In this document: positions 1-8,054 of the stretch, piece by piece | Layout of the letters: the number at the start of each line of letters is the position of its first letter | Numbering within the stretch: the stretch's first letter is position 1 | Source of the DNA: an uncultured Flavobacteriaceae bacterium | GTDB lineage: Bacteria; Bacteroidota; Bacteroidia; Flavobacteriales; Flavobacteriaceae | Assembly (NCBI GenBank): GCA_947488345.1 | Contig: CANKZQ010000001.1 | Location: forward strand, 1,377,501 to 1,441,500 | DNA length: 64,000 nucleotides | Reading direction: 5' to 3' | Program-made: the position numbers and the translations under genes | Notes under the pieces: model-generated | Databases searched by the model: none | What the model was told of the DNA's origin: nothing | Seen by the model: the letters and a program-made list of their open reading frames with translations, nothing else

Positions 1-590
1 AAATAATTTTTAAACTGTTCCATATAATTATAAAACAAAGCTTTGTTATTTGTGGTTCTCTTTAAGGTTCTCACACCTTCTAAAGAGTTAATAATAAATT
101 CGGCTACAGGTTCTGTGTTGATATGTCTATCTAAATAACCATCTTCAATACCTCTATACATCAAACTAATCAAGGCCACTTTCCATTGATCCAACACATC
201 ATATAATTGTCCTTTTAAATTATAATCATTGTGTTCATAACTCAATGCCACAATCATATTGGTCAACGGACTTCCTAGATTTTGTTCTAAAGAAGCATCA
301 TTAATTAATTTTTCTTGTAGTAAGTCACTCAGAATAAAAATAGGGTTTCCTCTTTTAGTAATCGGTTCAATAAACTCGCTATGAATCTCTTTTTCGACCC
401 TTTCTTGAATAATTTTAGAAACAAAATGATGTTTATTCTCAAAGTGATAATAAAAAGCACCTTTTGTCAAGCCCACTTCTTTGATAATTAAATCAATACT
501 CACAGCATGATATCCATACATGTTAATCAATTCATATCCTTTATCAATTAACTTTTGCTTCGTTAATTTACGTTTAATTTCTTGTGTCAT
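1..590 (-). CDS. TetR/AcrR family transcriptional regulator (3' end beyond window)
   Basis: The reverse strand is open from an ATG at 590 to the window edge, giving about 196 residues without a stop. The N-terminus has the TetR helix-turn-helix pattern: a basic start, then GYHAVSIDLIIKEVGLTKG followed by FYYHFENK, the usual recognition helix and its tail. The rest is helical and should be the ligand-binding and dimer domain, as in the family. TetR proteins are usually repressors of a neighbouring gene; the divergent dinB-like gene at 822 is the obvious candidate, but that is inference. The ligand cannot be told. The start codon directly abuts one copy of a 19-bp repeat (591-609). Confidence 0.88.
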   Translation of the reverse strand, partial: MTQEIKRKLTKQKLIDKGYELINMYGYHAVSIDLIIKEVGLTKGAFYYHFENKHHFVSKIIQERVEKEIHSEFIEPITKRGNPIFILSDLLQEKLINDASLEQNLGSPLTNMIVALSYEHNDYNLKGQLYDVLDQWKVALISLMYRGIEDGYLDRHINTEPVAEFIINSLEGVRTLKRTTNNKALFYNYMEQFKNY

Positions 591-609
591 GATGCGTGGT
601 TTTATTCTT
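591..609. repeat. 19-bp direct repeat, copy 1
   Basis: GATGCGTGGTTTTATTCTT occurs here and again, identically, at 1498-1516. This copy abuts the ATG of the TetR gene (on its 5' side); the other covers the end of tyrS. Between them lie about 890 bp holding the dinB-like gene. The match ends on both sides at single-base differences. Confidence 0.9.
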
Positions 610-821
610 TGCTAATAAAACAACCTTATTAACATTATTCCTACCAATAACGTACCCATTAGTATTTTAGTATTCATTATATCGCGACGTTTCCATGCTC
701 AAAATACGTCGATACATACTAGTTAGTTGGTTTGTAAAACACCTCACAAATTGTTTAATTTAACATTTCTTTGTCTGTGCTGTATGTCATTTACTGTTAT
801 TTTTGAAGAAACCTTAACTCT

Positions 822-1394
822 ATGAAAAACTTTTCTTACACCTTCTGGTTCATTGCTTTATCTCTATTATTTTACACAACAACTTCCTCCGCTCAAAATA
901 CTATAAAGGTCAACAAAGGATATTCGCCGCAAATAGGAACAACTGTGTCTATGCTAGAAGATTTAAAAAAAAGGGTTACACGAAGCGTTCAACATTTAAG
1001 CCAAGCTGAGACTGATTTTTTATTAGACGAAGAAGCGAACAGGGTTGGAGCATTGATTTTGCATTTGGCCGCCACTGAGCGTTACTACCAAGTATATACT
1101 TTTGAAAATAGAGGTTTTAATAAGGAAGAAGCGCAACAATGGGAAGCCGCATTGAGTTTGGGTAGTGCTGCTCGTAAACGATTTACCAACAAACCTATTT
1201 CCTATTATTTAGACTTATGGGATGAAGTGCGCAAGGAAACATTACGTCTACTAAAAACAAAAGACGATACATGGTTTTCTAGCAAAGTAAAAGGCAGTAG
1301 TATGAATAATCATTGGGCTTGGTATCATGTGATGGAACACCAAGCAAATCACATGGGGCAAATACGATTGATCACTAAGCGTATGCCAAAATAA
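822..1394 (+). CDS. Exported DinB-family (DinB_2-like) protein
   Basis: A 190-residue protein with an N-terminal signal peptide (hydrophobic residues 8-23, cleavage likely near SSAQN). The mature part fits the DinB/YfiT four-helix bundle: a first helix after GTTVSMLEDL, ILHLAATERYY with a conserved His near residue 80, and a C-terminal HVMEHQANHMGQ helix giving the HxxxH pair that binds a metal in this superfamily. DinB-fold proteins include thiol-dependent S-transferases, but most have no known substrate. A signal peptide is less common in the family and puts this one in the periplasm or envelope. It is divergent from the TetR gene and may be its target. It sits alone between two copies of a 19-bp repeat, which suggests a recent insertion. 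Confidence 0.8.
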   Translation: MKNFSYTFWFIALSLLFYTTTSSAQNTIKVNKGYSPQIGTTVSMLEDLKKRVTRSVQHLSQAETDFLLDEEANRVGALILHLAATERYYQVYTFENRGFNKEEAQQWEAALSLGSAARKRFTNKPISYYLDLWDEVRKETLRLLKTKDDTWFSSKVKGSSMNNHWAWYHVMEHQANHMGQIRLITKRMPK

Positions 1395-1407
1395 TGTTTC
1401 ATTAACT

Positions 1408-1431
1408 TAAAAATACGGTTTGGTATTTTTA
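1408..1431 (+). terminator. Putative terminator hairpin after the dinB-like gene
   Basis: A perfect 9-bp stem TAAAAATAC / GTATTTTTA with a 6-nt loop GGTTTG lies 14 nt after the stop codon at 1394. The stem is A+T-rich and its own T-run serves as the tail, so termination strength is uncertain. It could serve both convergent genes. Confidence 0.4.
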
Positions 1432-1497
1432 GTTCTTGTCAAAAACAGGCCGTTTCAAGGTAACCACATACCGTTTAGTTTGTTCTATGGGCTGCTA

Positions 1498-1516
1498 GAT
1501 GCGTGGTTTTATTCTT
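1498..1516. repeat. 19-bp direct repeat, copy 2
   Basis: Identical to 591-609. It overlaps the last codon and stop codon of tyrS (stop at 1509-1511, reverse strand). The two copies place the tyrS 3' end and the TetR 5' end as mirror halves of what may once have been a single tyrS-tetR junction. Confidence 0.9.
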
Positions 1517-2816
1517 GGGTTTTTAGCAAGAAATAGCTCTTTTTTCCACGTTGAAGAAGTACATATTTATTCGCAATCAGATCTTTCTCCGTAATCAAGT
1601 AATCTTCTTTTACCTTCTCTTTATTCACCGATATTGCATTTTCTTTTAAGGCTCTTCGGGCATCGCCATTCGACTTTAAAAAGTTCGTTTTAGCTGCTAA
1701 AGCACCGATCATATCTAAGCCATTATGTATATCTTCCTTGGCAACCTCAGCTTGTGGCACGCCCTCGAAAACATCTAAAAAAGTTTGCTCATCCAGTTCT
1801 TTTAAATCGGCTGCGGTAGATTTACCAAACAAAATATTCGAAGCAGCAATTGCTTTGTCTAATTCGGTTTTACTATGCACAAAAGTAGTGACCTCCTCTG
1901 CTAGCTTCTTTTGTAATAAACGCATGTGTGGTGCTTCTGCATGAGCTACAATTAATGCATCTATAGTTTCTTTATCTAAAAACGTAAAAATCTTGATATA
2001 TTTTTCGGCATCTTCATCAGTTGTATTTAACCAAAACTGGTAAAATTTATACACAGAGGTTTTCTCTGCGTCTAACCATATATTTCCCCCTTCAGACTTT
2101 CCAAATTTCGACCCGTCTGCTTTCGTAATAAGCGGACAAGTCATGGCGTATGCCTTTGCTTCCACTCCTGGGTTCATTCTTCGCACTAACTCAGTACCTG
2201 TAGTGATATTTCCCCATTGGTCGCTTCCTCCCATTTGGAGCATACAATTATGTGTTTTATGCAAATGGTAAAAATCATAGCCTTGAATTAATTGATAGGT
2301 AAACTCTGTAAATGACATTCCTGAGCCAGCCTCACCCGTTAAGCGTTTCTTCACAGAATCTTTCGCCATCATATAGTTCACAGAAATTCGTTTCCCTACT
2401 TCACGCGCAAAATCAATGAATGAGAAGTTTTTCATCCAATCATAGTTATTCACCAGAATTGGAGCATTTTTCTCAGAAGCTTCAAAATTCAAAAAACGAG
2501 CCAATGTATTTCTAATTCCGGCCACATTATGTGCCAGTTGCTCTTCATTTAACAAATTTCGCTCATCAGATTTTCCCGATGGATCTCCAATCATACCTGT
2601 TGCACCTCCTACTAAGGCGATAGGTCGATGTCCGGCTCGTTCCATATGAACTAATAAAATAATAGGTACCAAACTACCGATATGCAGAGCATCAGACGTG
2701 GGATCAAATCCTATATATCCAGTTGTACTTTCTTTTAATAATTGTTCTTCAGTACCTGGCATAATATCATGCACCATTCCTCGCCAACGTAATTCTTCTA
2801 CTAAATTTATAGACAT
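1509..2816 (-). CDS. tyrS: Tyrosyl-tRNA synthetase
   Basis: A 435-residue class I aminoacyl-tRNA synthetase that charges tRNA-Tyr with tyrosine in the cytosol. The HIGH-type signature is HIGS at residues 45-48 and the KMSKS-type loop is KFGKS at 237-241; GSDQWGN near 197-203 is typical of bacterial TyrRS. The C-terminal 65 residues (from about 370) form the S4 RNA-binding domain, with [11 protein letters not shown] and VNKEKV. Length is normal for bacteria. The gene is divergent from the SDR gene at 2898 with 81 bp between them, and a -7 promoter box CAAAGATA (TATCTTTG on the reverse strand) lies 20 nt before the start. Its 3' end carries one copy of the 19-bp repeat. Confidence 0.97.
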   Translation of the reverse strand: MSINLVEELRWRGMVHDIMPGTEEQLLKESTTGYIGFDPTSDALHIGSLVPIILLVHMERAGHRPIALVGGATGMIGDPSGKSDERNLLNEEQLAHNVAGIRNTLARFLNFEASEKNAPILVNNYDWMKNFSFIDFAREVGKRISVNYMMAKDSVKKRLTGEAGSGMSFTEFTYQLIQGYDFYHLHKTHNCMLQMGGSDQWGNITTGTELVRRMNPGVEAKAYAMTCPLITKADGSKFGKSEGGNIWLDAEKTSVYKFYQFWLNTTDEDAEKYIKIFTFLDKETIDALIVAHAEAPHMRLLQKKLAEEVTTFVHSKTELDKAIAASNILFGKSTAADLKELDEQTFLDVFEGVPQAEVAKEDIHNGLDMIGALAAKTNFLKSNGDARRALKENAISVNKEKVKEDYLITEKDLIANKYVLLQRGKKSYFLLKTQE

Positions 2817-2836
2817 CGCTTTTAACTAAATTTCCG

Positions 2837-2844
2837 CAAAGATA
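2837..2844 (-). promoter_or_regulatory. -7 promoter box for tyrS
   Basis: TATCTTTG on the reverse strand matches the Bacteroidota -7 consensus TAnnTTTG, 20 nt before the tyrS ATG. The nearest TTTG is 25 nt further upstream, longer than the usual spacing, so the -33 element is doubtful. Confidence 0.5.
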
Positions 2845-2897
2845 TATTTATCATCATAAACATAAAAGACAAATAGAAAAAAGACTAATTTCGTGTT

Positions 2898-3899
2898 ATG
2901 ATTTTAGTTACAGGAGGTACAGGTTTAGTAGGCGCACACTTGTTGTATCAGCTTTCGCTGGAAGATACTCCGGTAGTGGCAATTCATCGCAGCACCAGTG
3001 ATTTGAGTGCTGTAAAGCGTGTTTTTAGTTATTATAGCACTGACTTTGAAAAATTATTCAATACCATTACATGGAAGATTGCTGATGTAAATGATATTCC
3101 TTCTTTGAAAGAGGCTTTTGTAGGTATCACCCACGTCTATCACAGTGCGGCTATCATCTCTTTTAATAAAAAAGATGATGAATTATTGAGAAAAGTGAAT
3201 ATTGAAGGCACTGCAAACATGGTGAATATTGCGATTGATTCGAATGTAAAAAAGTTTTGTTTTGTAAGTTCAGTGGCAAGTATTGGTAAATTTAAGCATC
3301 AAACAGAGGTCACTGAAGAAAATGATTGGAACCCAGAAGATGCGAATAACGGCTATGCCATTTCAAAATTTGGCGCTGAGAATGAGGTATGGCGTGGATC
3401 ACAAGAAGGTCTTGATGTAATTATCGTCAATCCTGGGGTAATTTTAGGACCTGGATTTTGGCATAGTGGCTCCGGAAAGATTTTCGGAAGTGTTTACCAA
3501 GGGTTTAAATTCTACACTGAAGGAATTACAGGCTATGTGGGTGTACAAGATGTGGTGAATGCTATGACTGCGCTTATGCAAAGTAACCTTGTTAACGAAC
3601 GCTATATTTTAGTTGCTGAAAACCGTTCGTTTAAGGATGTTGTGTTCGCTATTGCGGATGAATTTAAGGTAAAAAGGCCTACGATAAAGGTAACTGCTTT
3701 TTTAAGAGAGTTGGCATGGCGATTCGCCATGCTGAAAAGTATGTTTACCCAAAAGCCTGCGTTTATTACGAAGGAATCCATTCGAGCGAGCCACCGAGTA
3801 ACCAATTACAGTAATAAAAAAATCAAATCGGACATTGGACATTCTTTTGAATCAATTGAAGAAACAATACAAAAAACCTGTCGCCTTTATACTGAATAG
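2898..3899 (+). CDS. NAD(P)-dependent epimerase/dehydratase (extended SDR family)
   Basis: A 333-residue extended short-chain dehydrogenase/reductase. The Rossmann nucleotide-binding motif TGGTGLVG is at residues 5-12 and the active-site pair YAISK places Tyr153 and Lys157, with the catalytic Ser in FVSSVASIG just before. VNPGVILGPG is typical of the dihydroflavonol-4-reductase-like branch that acts on ketone or sugar-nucleotide substrates. The substrate cannot be told. It stands alone on the plus strand and ends 6 bp from the convergent DUF4296 gene. Confidence 0.88.
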   Translation: MILVTGGTGLVGAHLLYQLSLEDTPVVAIHRSTSDLSAVKRVFSYYSTDFEKLFNTITWKIADVNDIPSLKEAFVGITHVYHSAAIISFNKKDDELLRKVNIEGTANMVNIAIDSNVKKFCFVSSVASIGKFKHQTEVTEENDWNPEDANNGYAISKFGAENEVWRGSQEGLDVIIVNPGVILGPGFWHSGSGKIFGSVYQGFKFYTEGITGYVGVQDVVNAMTALMQSNLVNERYILVAENRSFKDVVFAIADEFKVKRPTIKVTAFLRELAWRFAMLKSMFTQKPAFITKESIRASHRVTNYSNKKIKSDIGHSFESIEETIQKTCRLYTE

Positions 3900-3914
3900 C
3901 TATGCTATTTTTTC
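3895..3914. terminator. Compact terminator shared by two convergent genes
   Basis: The hairpin AATAGC / GCTATT (loop TAT) followed by a T-run overlaps the stop codon of the SDR gene (3897-3899) and the stop codon of the convergent DUF4296 gene (3905-3907). The T-run is on the plus strand, so it mainly serves the SDR gene. Confidence 0.5.
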
Positions 3915-4369
3915 AGCTCTTCTACATTCAGTTCTTTAATTGATTGAATTTCCTGATTTTTTCTTTTTTCTCTATTACTTCTTCGGATAGAGTCTTTTTT
4001 CCAAATAGGCAATGTTGGGTCAATATCTGCTGACATTGGATCGTAACTTTCTTTTATCTTCCGGAGTTTTAACTCAACTTGCTGAAACATTTTTTCATAC
4101 TCTTCGATTCTGGAAGTATAGTATATATTGCTCTCCATAAACCTTGTGCTGTCAATCTTATACTTTTGATAGACAAATGGTAAGTAATTAATTTTTTTTT
4201 GACTCTTCCCGTTCTTAACCGTCTTTGCATTATCTGCGATTAGAATAGCCGTCCAAAGTTCGACCATTTGATCTTTTGGGATCAAATTTTCTGGCTTTTT
4301 ATAAATAGTTCTACTCGTACAAGAAAGTACCAATAGAAAAATACAACCTATGTAAATGAGTCTTTTCAA
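3905..4369 (-). CDS. DUF4296 domain-containing lipoprotein
   Basis: A 154-residue protein with a short signal peptide and lipobox LVLSC (Cys17), so probably anchored to a membrane as a lipoprotein. The mature part starts with a short segment (PENLIPKDQMVELWTAILIA) that matches the DUF4296 family, known almost only from Bacteroidota and of unknown function. The C-terminus is charged and probably helical. It is the last gene of a tight three-gene operon: its start follows the pyrC stop by 1 bp. In related genomes this family is often found near pyrC, from memory. No enzymatic motif is visible. Confidence 0.82.
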   Translation of the reverse strand: MKRLIYIGCIFLLVLSCTSRTIYKKPENLIPKDQMVELWTAILIADNAKTVKNGKSQKKINYLPFVYQKYKIDSTRFMESNIYYTSRIEEYEKMFQQVELKLRKIKESYDPMSADIDPTLPIWKKDSIRRSNREKRKNQEIQSIKELNVEELKK

Positions 4370-4370
4370 A

Positions 4371-5711
4371 TTATCTATTAAATGTCAGTCTTTTTCCTTT
4401 AATCGTATCGTCGAATGCTCCCTGATTATAGATCAAGTGACCATTTATAAAAGTATGCGAAACGGCTGAATCAAACGTCGTTCCTTCAAAAGGAGACCAA
4501 CCGCATTTATATAAGATGTTCTCTTTGTTCACCGTATACTGCGTATCCATGTCTACCAACACCAAATCGGCAAAATAGCCTTCTTTTAAATAACCTCTTT
4601 TCTCAATATCGAATAATTTCGCCGGGTTGTGACACATCTTTTCCACTAGTTTTTCTAAACTAATTTTTCCTTGTTTATGACAAGCTATCATCGCTTGAAG
4701 CGTATGTTGTACTAACGGACCTCCGCTCGGGGCTTTGGTATATACCTGCGCTTTTTCTTCGGCCGTATGAGGTGCATGATCTGTCGCTATTACATCAATT
4801 CTATCATCTAATAAGGCTTTCCATAAACCTTCGTTATCTTTTTCAGATTTTACCGCAGGATTCCATTTAATTAAGGTTCCTTTCTCTTTGTAATAAGAAT
4901 CATCAAACCATAAATGGTGTGTACATACCTCTGCTGTAATTTGTTTTTCTTCTAAAGGTATATCGTTTCGAAACAAGGCTGTTTCTTTGGCTGTTGATAA
5001 ATGAAAAACATGCAACCTTGCTCCCGTTTCTTTGGCCAATGCAATGGCCTTAGATGAAGAAATATAGCAAGCTTCTTCACTTCTAATTTCGGCATGCTTT
5101 TCAATAGGAATATCATCGCCATATTGAGCTTTGGCTTTAGCCAAATTTTCTCGAATGGTATGTTCATCTTCACAATGAACCGCAATTAGCATTTTCGTAG
5201 AAGAGAATATTTCTTTCAAGACATCTTCATTATCAACAAGCATGTTACCTGTAGAAGATCCTAAAAATAATTTTATGGCAGCCACTTTTTTAGGATCGGT
5301 TTTTAAAAGTTCCTCTAAATTATCATTCGTGCCTCCGAACATAAAAGAATAGTTTGCATATGAGGCTTCACTAGCAACGGCAAACTTATCTTCCAACAAG
5401 GCTTGTGTGGTGGCCTGAGGTACCGTATTTGGCATTTCGATAAATGTTGTAATTCCTCCTGCAACCGCTGCTCTGCTCTCAGAAGCAATTGTGCCTTTAT
5501 GTGTCAATCCAGGTTCTCTAAAATGCACTTGATCGTCTATGATTCCTGGAATGAGGAGTTTTCCTGTTGCATCTATGACTTGTACTGAATCGTCTTCAGG
5601 ATATAATTCCTCAGCAATGGTATCTATAATATCTCCTTTGATGAAGAGATCTGATTTAAATATCTTTCCTTCGTTAATTAGTTCTGCATTTTTAATAAGA
5701 ATCTTTTTCAT
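4371..5711 (-). CDS. pyrC: Dihydroorotase
   Basis: A 446-residue amidohydrolase that closes carbamoyl-aspartate to dihydroorotate in pyrimidine synthesis. It has the dihydroorotase signatures HFREPG (63-68) and DHAPH in the C-terminal half, and the late conserved Asn-Pro-Ala motif CHNPAKLF. The usual metal-binding DxHxH reads DDQVH here, so the first His is Gln; from memory this form is common in Bacteroidota homologues and need not mean loss of activity. It is the middle gene of the operon glycosyltransferase-pyrC-DUF4296, with gaps of 4 and 1 bp. Confidence 0.93.
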   Translation of the reverse strand: MKKILIKNAELINEGKIFKSDLFIKGDIIDTIAEELYPEDDSVQVIDATGKLLIPGIIDDQVHFREPGLTHKGTIASESRAAVAGGITTFIEMPNTVPQATTQALLEDKFAVASEASYANYSFMFGGTNDNLEELLKTDPKKVAAIKLFLGSSTGNMLVDNEDVLKEIFSSTKMLIAVHCEDEHTIRENLAKAKAQYGDDIPIEKHAEIRSEEACYISSSKAIALAKETGARLHVFHLSTAKETALFRNDIPLEEKQITAEVCTHHLWFDDSYYKEKGTLIKWNPAVKSEKDNEGLWKALLDDRIDVIATDHAPHTAEEKAQVYTKAPSGGPLVQHTLQAMIACHKQGKISLEKLVEKMCHNPAKLFDIEKRGYLKEGYFADLVLVDMDTQYTVNKENILYKCGWSPFEGTTFDSAVSHTFINGHLIYNQGAFDDTIKGKRLTFNR

Positions 5712-5715
5712 GTAT

Positions 5716-6444
5716 CTATCCTTTTTTAGGTAACCCTTTCAATGCCATCTGAATCACTCCGAAAATAGCTTCACTTATAATACCGCTATTCATTTTTGAA
5801 GTTCCTTTTGCTCTATCCGTAAAAATAACCGATATTTCTTTAATGTTAAAACCATGTTTCCAAGCTTTAAATTTCATCTCTATTTGAAAGGCATACCCAA
5901 CAAATTTAATTCGATCAAAATTAATGGTTTCTAACACTTTTCTTTTGTAACAGACAAAACCGGCCGTCGTATCACTCACTGGAATTCTAGTAATAAATTT
6001 TACATACTTTGAGGCGAAATAAGACATCAATAAACGTTTCATATCCCAGTTGACAACATTCACTTCGTTATTGATATATCTAGATCCTATAGAGACGTCG
6101 GCACCATCTTGAGCACATGCGTTGTATAAATGCACTAAATCTTTCGGATTGTGCGAAAAATCTGCGTCCATTTCAATAATATAACTATAGGTTCTTTTCA
6201 AGGCCCATTTGAATCCGTGAATATAGGCCAATCCAAGGCCGTTTTTTTCGGATCTTTCTTCTAAAAACAAGTGATCTTTAAATTCATTTTGTAAGTTCTT
6301 TACGATAGAAGCGGTACCATCTGGAGAGTTATCATCAACCACTAAAATATCGAAGGCTTTGTTTTGAGAAAAGGTAGCCCTAATAATAGATTCAATATTT
6401 TCTTTTTCGTTGTATGAAGGTATTATTACAAGCGTATCTTGCAT
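5716..6444 (-). CDS. Polyprenol monophosphomannose synthase-like glycosyltransferase (GT2)
   Basis: A 242-residue GT2 enzyme resembling dolichol-phosphate mannosyltransferase (DPM1). It starts with VIIPSYNEKENI, has VVDDNSPDGT (35-44) for nucleotide binding and the DxD-type motif EMDADFSH (Asp93, Asp95), then GSRY. There is no C-terminal membrane domain, as in single-domain DPM1-like proteins. The likely reaction is transfer of a sugar, probably mannose from GDP-mannose, to a polyprenyl phosphate carrier at the inner membrane. It is the first gene of the operon with pyrC, and a TACCTTTG -7 box lies 20 nt upstream. Confidence 0.88.
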   Translation of the reverse strand: MQDTLVIIPSYNEKENIESIIRATFSQNKAFDILVVDDNSPDGTASIVKNLQNEFKDHLFLEERSEKNGLGLAYIHGFKWALKRTYSYIIEMDADFSHNPKDLVHLYNACAQDGADVSIGSRYINNEVNVVNWDMKRLLMSYFASKYVKFITRIPVSDTTAGFVCYKRKVLETINFDRIKFVGYAFQIEMKFKAWKHGFNIKEISVIFTDRAKGTSKMNSGIISEAIFGVIQMALKGLPKKG

Positions 6445-6464
6445 TTAATCGGGTATTTAATCTG

Positions 6465-6472
6465 CAAAGGTA
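6465..6472 (-). promoter_or_regulatory. -7 promoter box for the glycosyltransferase-pyrC operon
   Basis: TACCTTTG on the reverse strand (CAAAGGTA as given) fits TAnnTTTG, 20 nt before the glycosyltransferase ATG. No good TTG lies at the usual -33 distance. Confidence 0.45.
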
Positions 6473-6560
6473 CATTTATTTATCACTATTTTTTAAGGTC
6501 AAAAGTTTAAAAATTTCATAAATAACATCGAGTGTCTTTTTTGCTTAACTTCGCATAGTT

Positions 6561-7223
6561 ATGTTAGAGGCCACCGAAAGAGTATTGCACACAAAAGATT
6601 GGATTACCTACATCCTTTTATTGGTATTTACCCTTTTTGTTGTTATAAAATATCACCATAGTGAGCGTTTTTCTCGACTCTTTTCATTAGTTCTCTCGCG
6701 CAATTACTTAGTCATTTATTCGAAGTATTCGCCGTTGGTATTGAATTCTTTTCATCTTTTTTTTGCTGTTATTCAATTATTTATCTTCTCAATCACCATT
6801 TTTATTGGTGTGAAAGCGAATAGTTCTATCGCAAAAGAATTTGAATTTTCTTTTTTTCTGAGCATTTTAACCGGAGTTTTTATCTTTACAGTATTGCGGT
6901 ATTTTTTGGGTAAGTTACTAGCTATTCTTTTCGATTTAGAGAAAGAACATGAAAGCCTTACTTATCTTAAAATGAGTTATTTAAGTAATTTTTGTTTACT
7001 TGTTTTTCCTTTACTTGTATTTGCGTTATATCTCTTCTATGATTCTTCGGTTGCTGCCATAATAATCACTTCGATCGCTGTTTTTATTTTGTTATTGTAC
7101 TATGCGCTCATTATTAAAAACAACCAAAAATTAATTTTAAAGAACTTCTTTTATTTTATTTTGTATCTTTGCGCCCTTGAAGTAGCGCCCCTAATTTTTT
7201 TATATAAGCTATTTATTATTTAG
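6561..7223 (+). CDS. DUF4271 integral membrane protein
   Basis: A 220-residue hydrophobic protein with about six predicted membrane segments, for example around residues 17-27, 60-82, 95-115, 140-160, 165-185 and 195-217. It matches the Bacteroidota family DUF4271 in length and layout; the function is unknown. It is followed after 21 bp by the uroporphyrinogen-III synthase gene, a pairing that recurs in Flavobacteria, so the two are probably cotranscribed. A link to haem synthesis or membrane transport is only suggested by position. Confidence 0.82.
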   Translation: MLEATERVLHTKDWITYILLLVFTLFVVIKYHHSERFSRLFSLVLSRNYLVIYSKYSPLVLNSFHLFFAVIQLFIFSITIFIGVKANSSIAKEFEFSFFLSILTGVFIFTVLRYFLGKLLAILFDLEKEHESLTYLKMSYLSNFCLLVFPLLVFALYLFYDSSVAAIIITSIAVFILLLYYALIIKNNQKLILKNFFYFILYLCALEVAPLIFLYKLFII

Positions 7224-7244
7224 GAGTTATAATAAGAAAAGAGT

Positions 7245-7988
7245 ATGAAAGTAAAGACCATTTTAGTTTCGCAGCCAGCCCCAAATGCGAAACATTCTCC
7301 ATACTTTGATTTATCCGAAAAGCAAAAAGTAAAGATTGATTTCAGATCTTTTATTCATGTTGAAGGAGAATCGTCGAGAGAAGTTAGAAATCAAAAGATC
7401 GATTTTGCAAATTTTACGGCTGTCATTTTTACCAGCAGAAATGCTATTAATAATTACTTTAGACTAGCTGAAGAAATGCGTTTTAAAGTGCCCGATGATA
7501 TGAAGTATTTCTGTCAATCTGAGGCTGTCGCCTATTATTTGCAAAAATATGTGGTGTATAGAAAACGTAAGATATATGTTGGAGAGCGCACGTTTCAAGA
7601 TTTGACCAAGCTTATTAAAAAACACAAAACGGAGAAGTTTTTATTACCTTCTTCTGACAAGTTAAAACCGATTGTTCCTCAAATATTAGATGAATTAGAG
7701 GTTACTTGGGAAAGAGCCGTTCTTTTTAGAACTGTTGTAAGTGATTTATCAGATTTACAGAATGTATATTATGATGTACTCGTGTTTTTTAGCCCTTCAG
7801 GAATAAAATCATTGTTTGAAAACTTCCCTGATTTTGAACAAAATAAAACACGTATTGCTGTTTTTGGCAATACAACGGTGAAGGCTGCAGAAGAAGCTGG
7901 ATTGCGTGTCGATATTGCCGCTCCTACGAAGGAAACCCCTTCGATGACTATGGCTTTGGAACATTATATCAAAAACGTAAACAAATAA
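7245..7988 (+). CDS. hemD: Uroporphyrinogen-III synthase
   Basis: A 247-residue protein of the HemD fold, which converts hydroxymethylbilane to uroporphyrinogen III in haem synthesis. Sequence conservation is low in this family; the visible marks are VIFTSRNAINNYF near residue 65, a Ser/Thr-rich middle (FLLPSSDKLKP) and VVFFSPSGIKSLF near residue 175, the typical second conserved block, ending with PTKETPSMTMAL, the PTxxTPS-type signature. It lies 21 bp after the DUF4271 gene and ends before a strong bidirectional terminator. Confidence 0.87.
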   Translation: MKVKTILVSQPAPNAKHSPYFDLSEKQKVKIDFRSFIHVEGESSREVRNQKIDFANFTAVIFTSRNAINNYFRLAEEMRFKVPDDMKYFCQSEAVAYYLQKYVVYRKRKIYVGERTFQDLTKLIKKHKTEKFLLPSSDKLKPIVPQILDELEVTWERAVLFRTVVSDLSDLQNVYYDVLVFFSPSGIKSLFENFPDFEQNKTRIAVFGNTTVKAAEEAGLRVDIAAPTKETPSMTMALEHYIKNVNK

Positions 7989-8010
7989 ACCTTACGTTAC
8001 CCTATAAAAA

Positions 8011-8038
8011 AACCCAACTTATTCAGTTGGGTTTTTTA
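8011..8038. terminator. Bidirectional Rho-independent terminator between hemD and recA
   Basis: The stem AACCCAACT / AGTTGGGTT (9 bp, loop TATTC) is flanked by an A-run before and a T-run after, so it works for both convergent genes. It is one of the clearest terminators in the window. Confidence 0.9.
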
Positions 8039-8054
8039 TTTTATTGGTTGTCTG

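Noticed and set aside
716-745. ACTAGTTAGT-like sequence as an operator for the TetR protein
   Set aside because: Only the 6-bp ACTAGT core is palindromic; flanking bases do not extend the symmetry, so it is not distinguishable from chance.
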